Shown here piece by piece: positions 5,729-10,703 of a stretch of DNA of 10,703 nt. The notes under the pieces were generated by a model, which saw only the letters and a program-made list of their open reading frames with translations, searched no databases and had not been told where the DNA came from. Position 1 is the first letter of the stretch. The number at the start of each line of letters is the position of its first letter. The translations under genes and the position numbers were made by a program. The DNA is from Gammaproteobacteria bacterium (GTDB taxonomy: Bacteria; Pseudomonadota; Gammaproteobacteria; Xanthomonadales; Xanthomonadaceae), in the NCBI GenBank assembly GCA_030431185.1, contig JAUIJO010000098.1, positions 1 through 10,703 of the forward strand, read 5' to 3'.

Positions 5729-6828
5729 CGGCAATGCACACGGTCGAGATCGGTGGCACCGCGCCCTACGCGATGCGCATCGGCCCGGGCCTGCTGGAGG
5801 ATGGCACCACGCTCGCGGGCGCGGTGCGCGGGCGCCATGTGCTGCTGGTGAGCGACGGCAACGTGGCGCCGTTGTACGCCGATGCCGTCGAGGCCGCGCT
5901 GCGCGCCGCGCGCCCCGGCCTGGGCATCGCGCGCTTCGTCATGCCCCCCGGTGAGCACGAGAAGACCCTCGCCCGTTTCGGCGAATGCCTGGATGCGCTG
6001 GCCACGCTGGGCGCGACCCGCGACGCGGCGGTGCTGGCCCTGGGCGGTGGGGTGATCGGCGACCTCGCCGGCTTCGCGGCGGCCTGCTGGATGCGCGGCA
6101 TCGACGTGGTCCAGCTGCCCACCTCCCTGCTGGCGATGGTCGACTCCTCGGTCGGCGGCAAGACCGCGGTCGACCTGCCCAGCGGCAAGAACCTGGTGGG
6201 GGCGTTCCACCCGCCCCGCGCGGTGTTCGCCGACACCAACGTCCTTCGCAGCCTGCCCGACCGCGAGCTGCGCGCGGGCCTGGCCGAAGTCGTCAAGTAC
6301 GGGGCGATCTTCGATGCCGGTTTCCTGGACTGGCTGGAGGCCCATGCTGGGGCCCTGCTGGCCCGCGAGGATGCCGCCATCGCCGAGGCGGTCGCGCGCA
6401 GTTGCCAGTACAAGGCCGACGTGGTGGAACGCGATCCCTTCGAGCACGGCGACCGTGCGCTGCTCAACTTCGGCCATACCTTCGGACATGCGATCGAGAC
6501 CGAGCAAGGCTATGCGGGCGCGACCGGCGATGGCCTCAACCACGGCGAGGCCGTCGCGGTGGGCATGGTACTCGCCGCGCGCCTCTCGGCACGCCAGGGC
6601 CTCGCGCCGGAGGCCGACACCGAGCGCCTGCGCGGCCTGCTCGCGCGCCTGGGGCTGCCGGTCGAGCTGCCCGCGGGGCTCGACCCCCGGGCCCTGCTCG
6701 CGCGCATGCGCCTGGACAAGAAGGCCGATGCGCAGGGCCTGCGCTTCATCCTGTGGGACCGTGCCGGCGCCGCCCGCGTGGTGCGCGACGTGCCCGACGC
6801 GGCCGTGCTGGATGCGCTGGTCGGCTGA
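5725..6828 (+). CDS. aroB: 3-Dehydroquinate synthase
   Basis: 367 residues, usual length. It converts DAHP to 3-dehydroquinate, the second step of the shikimate pathway, using NAD and a divalent metal (Zn or Co). NAD-binding GGGVIGDLAGFAA (107-119) and PTSLLAMVDSSVGGKTAVD (132-150) are present, followed by the family stretch GKNLVGAFHPP (154-164). The metal ligands by family alignment are E188 in AEVVKYG, H251 in FGHTFGH and H273 in NHGEAVAVG. The segment between the two histidines is about 5 residues longer than in E. coli AroB, with a Gly-rich insert near 264-270. The ATG overlaps the aroK stop by 4 bases and has TGGAG 7 bases upstream inside aroK, so it is coupled to aroK. Confidence 0.97.
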   Translation: MTAMHTVEIGGTAPYAMRIGPGLLEDGTTLAGAVRGRHVLLVSDGNVAPLYADAVEAALRAARPGLGIARFVMPPGEHEKTLARFGECLDALATLGATRDAAVLALGGGVIGDLAGFAAACWMRGIDVVQLPTSLLAMVDSSVGGKTAVDLPSGKNLVGAFHPPRAVFADTNVLRSLPDRELRAGLAEVVKYGAIFDAGFLDWLEAHAGALLAREDAAIAEAVARSCQYKADVVERDPFEHGDRALLNFGHTFGHAIETEQGYAGATGDGLNHGEAVAVGMVLAARLSARQGLAPEADTERLRGLLARLGLPVELPAGLDPRALLARMRLDKKADAQGLRFILWDRAGAARVVRDVPDAAVLDALVG

Positions 6829-6868
6829 GCGGGCAGCTTCACGTTCCGCTGCGGGGACGATCACGTCG

Positions 6869-6894
6869 CCCGGCCTGTCTCGGCGGCGGCCGGG
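6869..6894 (+). terminator. GC-rich hairpin in the aroB-downstream gap
   Basis: A perfect 7-bp stem CCCGGCC/GGCCGGG with a 12-base loop lies about 40 bases after the aroB stop. It has no T-run and its 3' arm ends 4 bases before the TACAAT box of the next gene, so it overlaps that promoter's -35/spacer region. It may be a weak terminator for aroB, or simply GC-rich sequence. Confidence 0.3.
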
Positions 6895-6898
6895 GCAC

Positions 6899-6904
6899 TA
6901 CAAT
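6899..6904 (+). promoter_or_regulatory. -10 box (TACAAT) of a probable leaderless promoter for the WGR-like gene
   Basis: An exact second copy of the TACAAT hexamer found before aroK, here 8 bases before the ATG at 6913. Initiation 7-8 bases downstream of the box would give a message with a 0-2 base leader. A candidate -35 (CTGTCT at 6875-6880, 18-base spacer) is poor. Confidence 0.6.
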
Positions 6905-6912
6905 GGACGGTC

Positions 6913-7167
6913 ATGCGCCTGCTGATGCAACAACGAGCCGACGGCGACGAGGCCCCCCGCTTCGTGCAGCTGTTCCTGCAACCCGACCTGCTCGGGGGGT
7001 ATACGCTCGTGCGCGAGTCCGGCCACATCGGCGGGCGCAGCAGCGTGCGTCGCGAGCAGTTCCTGGACCAGGACAGCGCCCTCGCGGCGCTGGAACGCGT
7101 CCGCGACCAGCAGCTCAAGCGCGGCTTCCAGTTGATGTTTACCCAAGGCGCGCCCGCCCCCCGCTAG
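6913..7167 (+). CDS. Small WGR-domain-like protein
   Basis: 84 residues. The stretch RFVQLFLQPDLLGGYTLVR (16-34), then SGHIGGRSSVRREQF (36-50), then DSALAALERVRDQQLKRGFQLMF by position (54-76) fits the WGR domain pattern: two strands, a W-G-R-I-G turn, a strand with positive charge, a helix, and a final G-Y/F strand. The defining W-G-R is SGHIG here, so the tryptophan and arginine are missing. WGR domains occur in PARP proteins and bacterial MolR-type regulators and are thought to bind nucleic acid. The function of stand-alone bacterial versions is not known to me. There is no signal peptide or membrane segment. A TACAAT box 8 bases before the ATG gives it its own, apparently leaderless, promoter between aroB and hemE. 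The assignment is by pattern only. Confidence 0.75.
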   Translation: MRLLMQQRADGDEAPRFVQLFLQPDLLGGYTLVRESGHIGGRSSVRREQFLDQDSALAALERVRDQQLKRGFQLMFTQGAPAPR

Positions 7168-7217
7168 TCCCGCCGCCCTCCCCCGACGGGAGCCGGCCCC
7201 AGTCCACGAGCCTTGCC

Positions 7218-8294
7218 ATGCCAGCGACACCCCTGAAGAACGACCGATTCCTGCGCGCCCTGCGCCGCGAGCCCGTGGACCGGACGCCGGTGTGGCTGAT
7301 GCGGCAGGCCGGTCGTTACCTCCCCGAGTACCGCGCGACGCGTGCCGAGGCGGGCAGCTTCCTCGCGCTGGCGAAGAATCCCGAACTGGCCTGCGAGGTG
7401 ACGCTGCAGCCCTTGCGCCGCTACCCGCTCGACGCGGCGATCCTGTTCTCGGACATCCTCACCATTCCCGATGCGATGGGCCTGGGCCTGTATTTCGCCG
7501 AGGGCGAGGGGCCCAAGTTCACCCATCCGGTGCGCACGCCCGCCGACATCGCCCGCCTCGCGGTGCCCGACATGGAAGGCGAGCTGCGCTATGTCATGGA
7601 CGCGGTCCGCACCATCCGCGCCGCCCTTGACGGCAGCGTGCCGTTGATCGGGTTCTCCGGCAGTCCCTGGACGCTGGCCTGCTACATGGTCGAAGGCGGC
7701 GGCAGCAAGGACTTCGCGCGGGTCAAGTCGCTGGCGCTCAACCATCCCGAGGCGATGCACCAGCTGCTCTCGGTCACCACCGATGCCGTGATCGCGTACC
7801 TGTCGGCACAGCGCGCCGCCGGTGCGCAGGCGCTGCAGGTGTTCGACACCTGGGGCGGCGTGCTGTCGCCGCGCATGTACCGCGAGTTCTCGCTGCGTTA
7901 CCTGCAGCGCATCGCCAGCGAGCTCGAGCGCGGCGAGGGCCGTGAACGCACGCCCCTGATCCTGTTCGGAAAGGGCAACGCCGCCTACCTGGAAGACCTG
8001 GCGGCGACGGGTGCCGAGGGCGTCGGTGCCGACTGGCTGGTCGACCTGGGCGAGGCGGCCCGCCGTACCGGCGGCAAGGTCGCGGTGCAGGGCAACCTGG
8101 ACCCGGTGACGCTGTATGCCGATCCCGATGCGATCCGGCGCGAAGTCGGACGGGCACTCGACAGCTGGCGCGACGGCAATGGCGGCTCGCGGGAAGGCCA
8201 TGTCTTCAACCTGGGCCATGGCATGTCGCCTGACATGGATCCGGACCACGTCGGCGTACTGGTGGACGCCGTGCACCGCCTCAGCGCGCGCTAG
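7218..8294 (+). CDS. hemE: Uroporphyrinogen decarboxylase
   Basis: 358 residues, matching the bacterial family (about 354). This cytoplasmic, cofactor-free enzyme decarboxylates the four acetate side chains of uroporphyrinogen III to give coproporphyrinogen III in heme synthesis. The N-terminal signature PVWLMRQAGRYLPEYR (24-39) includes R29 and R33, FSDILTIPDAMG (77-88) holds the catalytic aspartate D79, and GFSGSPWTLACYMVEGG, FDTWGGVLSP and GNLDP follow. The C-terminal NLGHGMSPDMDPDHV has the conserved H334. The ATG at 7218 begins right before the typical LKNDRFLRAL helix. Its Shine-Dalgarno is weak (CGAG, 7207-7210, 7 bases upstream). The 50-base gap after the WGR-like gene contains only a small 5-bp hairpin (7178-7192), so it may share that transcript. 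It is convergent with the copper-chaperone operon. Confidence 0.97.
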   Translation: MPATPLKNDRFLRALRREPVDRTPVWLMRQAGRYLPEYRATRAEAGSFLALAKNPELACEVTLQPLRRYPLDAAILFSDILTIPDAMGLGLYFAEGEGPKFTHPVRTPADIARLAVPDMEGELRYVMDAVRTIRAALDGSVPLIGFSGSPWTLACYMVEGGGSKDFARVKSLALNHPEAMHQLLSVTTDAVIAYLSAQRAAGAQALQVFDTWGGVLSPRMYREFSLRYLQRIASELERGEGRERTPLILFGKGNAAYLEDLAATGAEGVGADWLVDLGEAARRTGGKVAVQGNLDPVTLYADPDAIRREVGRALDSWRDGNGGSREGHVFNLGHGMSPDMDPDHVGVLVDAVHRLSAR

Positions 8295-8334
8295 GCGCGA
8301 CGCGCCCCGCCGCCGCGATCCGACGCGGGAATCC

Positions 8335-8368
8335 CGGAGCCGCCGCCCTTCCCGGGTCGGCGGCTTCG
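8335..8368. terminator. Hairpin between convergent hemE and the PCu(A)C gene
   Basis: Arms 8335-8345 and 8358-8368 pair over 11 positions (8 perfect bp AGCCGCCG/CGGCGGCT plus a G-T and two more pairs), with a 12-base loop that could pair further (CCC/GGG). It lies 40 bases after the hemE stop and 39 bases beyond the end of the opposing gene (8408), where a bidirectional terminator is expected. There is no T-run on either side, so termination is inferred from position and stem strength only. Nothing else is visible in the 113-base gap. Confidence 0.45.
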
Positions 8369-8407
8369 TCCTGCATGCGGGCCGGATCATCGCGTCGGCC
8401 CGAGCCC

Positions 8408-8971
8408 TCAGTGGTGGTCGTGGCCTCCGGCCGCGTCGTCTCCGTCGCCGGGCCCGGTGGCGCCCAGGCCGCGCACGTCGAACTCGACCTGCTGCTCGCC
8501 CGCGTGTTCGAAGACCAGCGTCGCGGTGACCGTGTCGCCCTCCTGGAACGGCTGGACGGGCTGCATGAACATCAGGTGGTAGCCGCCCGGCTTGAGCACG
8601 ACTTCGCCACCGGCGGGGATCACCAGGCCGTCGACGAGCGGGCGCATCTGCATCACGCCGTCGACCTCGCGCATCTCATGCACGTCCACGCTGCCGGCGG
8701 CCGGGCTGCTGAGCGACAGCAGGCGATCGTCCTGGTCGCCGCCGTTGCGGATCGTCATGAACCCGCCCGCGACCCGGGCGCCCGGCGGCATCGCCCGGCT
8801 CCAGGCATCGCTGACGGCGATGCCGCGGGTCGCGCCGGGGACCCCGGCATCGACCGGGATCGCGGACTCGGCGTTCGTGCCGCGGCTCTCGGGCGTCGGG
8901 GCGTCCTGCGAGGGCGTGCAGGCGGCCAGCAGGGTCGACAGGACGGCAAGGGGAACGAGGGTGCGTTTCAT
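8408..8971 (-). CDS. PCu(A)C-type periplasmic copper chaperone, predicted lipoprotein
   Basis: 187 residues. The N-terminus is a lipoprotein signal (PLAVLSTLLAAC, Cys18). A Pro/Thr/Ala-rich linker (19-48) leads to a PCu(A)C (former DUF461) beta-sandwich domain beginning IAVSDAWSRAMPPGARVAGGFM (51-72). The copper-binding set is present: H98-E-M100, M107/M109, and H132-L-M134, close to the published H-M-X10-M-X21-H-X-M pattern. The C-terminus adds an acidic tail ending GGHDHH, with three histidines that could bind extra metal. Characterised family members bind Cu(I) in the periplasm and supply copper for cytochrome oxidase assembly or copper uptake. The start overlaps the stop of the 45-residue gene by 4 bases (ATGA), with GGAGG 4 bases upstream. 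It is the last gene of the TonB receptor-PepSY-microprotein unit. Confidence 0.92.
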   Translation of the reverse strand: MKRTLVPLAVLSTLLAACTPSQDAPTPESRGTNAESAIPVDAGVPGATRGIAVSDAWSRAMPPGARVAGGFMTIRNGGDQDDRLLSLSSPAAGSVDVHEMREVDGVMQMRPLVDGLVIPAGGEVVLKPGGYHLMFMQPVQPFQEGDTVTATLVFEHAGEQQVEFDVRGLGATGPGDGDDAAGGHDHH

Positions 8972-9105
8972 GAATCCTCCCGGGACTCGAACAGAAGAAG
9001 AGAGTGACGCGGGCCGTGCGCGGTCCGCAACACCAGGGACGCCAGCAGGCATCCCCAGCCGATCAACCAGATGCCGATGGCGAAGTGGAACAACAGCGCG
9101 CTCAT
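8968..9105 (-). CDS. 45-residue single-span membrane protein, unrecognised
   Basis: I do not recognise this protein. It is 45 residues: MSALLFHF and then a hydrophobic helix (about 4-26, including IGIWLIGWGCLLASLVL) followed by a basic, polar tail (RTAHGPRHS, then LLLFESREDS). The helix contains two Trp, one Cys and a His near the start. That it is a real gene is supported by a very strong Shine-Dalgarno (AAGGAGG, 9113-9119 on the plus-strand coordinates) 7 bases before the ATG, and by 4-base ATGA overlaps with both the PepSY gene upstream and the copper-chaperone gene downstream. It would sit in the inner membrane and may be a partner or stabiliser of the PepSY protein. Function is unknown. 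Confidence 0.8.
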   Translation of the reverse strand: MSALLFHFAIGIWLIGWGCLLASLVLRTAHGPRHSLLLFESREDS

Positions 9106-10382
9106 CGACGTGCCTCCTTGCCCAGGGCGTGCCACGCATGCTCGCCCAGGTACAGCAACGCCGCCGTGATCGCCAGCATCGGCAGGAACACGAAGGCGAC
9201 CCCGGCGGCCCAGCGCAGGCCCGTGGGCCACGGCGAATGGACCGCCGGCGGGGCGCCAACGCCGCCGGGCGGGCGGCGACGCCACCATGCCATCAACCCG
9301 GTCACGCACAGCCCGCTCAATGCCGCCGCGAGCAGCGTGTTCAACCAGGGACTGAGCCGGCCGAAGAAACGGCCTTCATGGATGTCCACGCCGGTGGCGA
9401 CGCCCTTGGCCACCAGGGGGAAATCGCCCCAGTCGGCCCCGCCGACGGTCCGTGCGCTGGCACGGTCCAGCAGGACGTAGCGGGCCTGCGACGCGCGCGC
9501 CTTCAGGTTGCGTACCGACACGGCCGAGCCGGGCGGCCCGTCGACGAGACGAAACACCAGGTCGCCGTCCAGGCCATCGGCACGGGCCTGTTCGAGCAGT
9601 TGTTGCAGCGAGGCCGTTCGCGCGGGTCGCGCGCCAGTCTCCGGCACGAACACCGGTGCGAAGCCTGCCGCCGCCGGCATCTGCTGTCCGATCGCCTGCT
9701 GCAGGGGCTTGAACAGCACGCTGCCCCAGAAGTGCGTCCACGGAAGCGCGGTGAGCAGGAACAGTACGATGAGGATCGAGAACCAGGCGGCGATGCAGGC
9801 ATGCAGCTCACGCCAGAACAGGCGCGGCCCGCCATGCAGCCGGGGCCAGAGTGCCGCATGCCAGCGACGGCCATCCCGCGGCCACCACAGGTAGAGCCCG
9901 GTCAGCACCATGACGATGGCCAGGCTGGCGCCAAGTTCCAGCAGCCAGCTGCCGGGATTGCCCAGCGGCCAGCCACCATGGAGCCTGCGCGTCCAGCCGG
10001 GCGTCCATTGCGCCGGCGACAGGACCCCAAGCAGGCGGCCGTCGCGGGGATCCACGAACGCCGCGGATGCCAGGCCGCCGTCCGCGAACGTGACCCGGGT
10101 GGCGCGTCCCGGCTCACCGGGCACGAGGATGTCGGCGATCCGGCCCGGCACCGCATCCCGCGCCGCCGCCACCTGCAGGTCGAGGGCGATGGCGGGGCCC
10201 TCGTCCTCGACGACGCGCAGCTCGGGGTGCATGGCATCCACCCATGCCTCCGACCACAGGTAGGCGGTGCCGGTCAGGGATTGCCACAGGACGAAAGGCA
10301 CCACGACGATCGCGGCCAGGAAGTGCCAGCGCCAGGCCCGACGGCGCATCGCCGCCGACGGCCCCCTCGGCGCGGCGTTCAT
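9102..10382 (-). CDS. PepSY-associated multi-pass inner-membrane protein
   Basis: 426 residues from ATG 10382. It has the architecture of PepSY_TM proteins (FoxB/PiuB-like, proposed inner-membrane reductases or transport partners of TonB receptors). An N-terminal segment RRRAWRWHFLAAIVVVPFVLWQSLTG (starting at residue 13, described in pieces) carries H20 and TM1 (about 20-44). A periplasmic PepSY-like region follows (about 50-140), then TM2 (148-167), TM3 (193-219), a second PepSY-like region with SLQQLLEQA and VRNLKARASQARYVLLDRA by position (258-310), GVDIHEGRFFG (331-341), TM4 (347-367) and TM5 (391-412). Membrane-proximal histidines H20, H135, H194 and H335 match the family's candidate heme ligands. 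The start overlaps the receptor stop (ATGA); ATG 10388 in the same frame is equally possible, and neither has a good Shine-Dalgarno, so coupling is likely. The stop overlaps the 45-residue gene. Confidence 0.9.
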   Translation of the reverse strand: MNAAPRGPSAAMRRRAWRWHFLAAIVVVPFVLWQSLTGTAYLWSEAWVDAMHPELRVVEDEGPAIALDLQVAAARDAVPGRIADILVPGEPGRATRVTFADGGLASAAFVDPRDGRLLGVLSPAQWTPGWTRRLHGGWPLGNPGSWLLELGASLAIVMVLTGLYLWWPRDGRRWHAALWPRLHGGPRLFWRELHACIAAWFSILIVLFLLTALPWTHFWGSVLFKPLQQAIGQQMPAAAGFAPVFVPETGARPARTASLQQLLEQARADGLDGDLVFRLVDGPPGSAVSVRNLKARASQARYVLLDRASARTVGGADWGDFPLVAKGVATGVDIHEGRFFGRLSPWLNTLLAAALSGLCVTGLMAWWRRRPPGGVGAPPAVHSPWPTGLRWAAGVAFVFLPMLAITAALLYLGEHAWHALGKEARR

Positions 10383-10703
10383 TGCCATGCCCACTGCAGG
10401 CCGGCGTAGACCGACCGCCCGTCGCCCGGCAGGAACTGGGCCGAGTCCTGTCCGCCGGCGTCGGCGATCACGCCGGTGGTGGAAATCCACTTGCGGTCCG
10501 CCAGGTTGCGGGCGTCGACGAACCATGAGGCCCCCGAGCCGATATCGCCGCCCAGTTTCAGGCCCAGCAAGGCGTAGCCCGGAGCGGTGAACGTGTTGGC
10601 ATGGTCGATGTAGTAGTCCTGCGGCACCCATTCGACGTGGGGCGCCACGTGGAAGGCGGGACCCGGCGACCAGCGCAGGGCCATGCGCAGTTGCTGGAGC
10701 GGC
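10379..10703 (-). CDS. TonB-dependent outer-membrane receptor, C-terminal end (cut by window edge)
   Basis: The last 107 or so residues of a receptor that continues beyond the window. The sequence alternates aromatic and polar residues as in barrel strands: MALRWSP, HVAPHVEWVPQDYY, then NTFTAPGYALLGLKLG, WFVDARNLADRKWISTTG and DGRSVYAGLQWAWQ at the C-terminus. The A-R-N-L-x-D-x-K segment and a final strand ending in aromatics (W-A-W) are typical of TonB-dependent receptors, where the last strand is the BAM signal. Such receptors import metal chelates, vitamins or sugars using TonB energy. The substrate cannot be read from this end. Its stop overlaps the PepSY gene's ATG, making it the upstream member of a four-gene coupled unit; promoter and plug domain lie outside the window. 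Confidence 0.9.
   Translation of the reverse strand, partial: PLQQLRMALRWSPGPAFHVAPHVEWVPQDYYIDHANTFTAPGYALLGLKLGGDIGSGASWFVDARNLADRKWISTTGVIADAGGQDSAQFLPGDGRSVYAGLQWAWQ

Noticed and set aside
5173..6864. Long minus-strand open frame (about 563 codons) opposite aroK and aroB
   Set aside because: Antisense to two well-supported genes, with low-complexity composition and no ribosome-binding site or domain.
8592..10409. Long plus-strand open frame (about 605 codons) opposite the PepSY and PCu(A)C genes
   Set aside because: Antisense to coupled genes with recognisable membrane and metal-binding motifs; its translation is Arg/Pro/Ala-rich and looks like a GC shadow.
10682..10684. ATG at 10684 as the start of a short separate gene
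   Set aside because: The frame continues upstream to the window edge without a stop, and the sequence is the end of a TonB-dependent barrel, so it is an internal methionine.

Overview
The window is GC-rich chromosomal DNA with tightly packed housekeeping genes. It most likely comes from a gammaproteobacterium of the Xanthomonadaceae/Lysobacteraceae (Lysobacter, Luteimonas or Xanthomonas type). The evidence is the pilU-pilT / yggS-proC arrangement, the aroK-aroB-(small WGR-like gene)-hemE order, the GGGAATG-type heptad repeats between genes, and the strong GC bias at third codon positions. There are no rRNA, tRNA, CRISPR or transposase genes, and no gene-free stretch longer than about 205 bases.

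Layout. (1) 1-1252, minus strand: pilT, then the first 22 codons of pilU, which are the two retraction ATPases of type IV pili. They are separated by a 146-base gap that holds a structured inverted repeat with heptad-repeat arms. (2) 1458-3628, plus strand: yggS (PLP homeostasis protein), proC (pyrroline-5-carboxylate reductase) and a DUF4426-like exported lipoprotein, divergent from pilT. (3) 3644-5043, minus strand: pdxH (PNP/PMP oxidase) followed, with a 4-base GTGA overlap, by a cobalamin-binding-type periplasmic-binding-fold protein that has no visible signal peptide. (4) 5186-8294, plus strand: aroK and aroB (ATGA overlap; shikimate pathway), an 84-residue WGR-like protein and hemE (uroporphyrinogen decarboxylase). 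aroK and the small gene each have a TACAAT box only 6-8 bases before their ATG, so both look leaderless. (5) 8408-10703, minus strand: the C-terminal end of a TonB-dependent receptor, a PepSY-type multi-pass membrane protein, a 45-residue single-span membrane protein and a PCu(A)C copper-chaperone lipoprotein. Each consecutive pair overlaps by exactly 4 bases (ATGA).

The most interesting region is the last one. A TonB receptor, a PepSY membrane protein, an unrecognised membrane microprotein and a copper chaperone are translationally coupled. This suggests a metal-uptake pathway from the outer membrane to the inner membrane. Copper is the favoured substrate because of the PCu(A)C member, but an iron-chelate is possible. 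The rest is conserved metabolism, with some unusual regulatory and structural details listed as findings.
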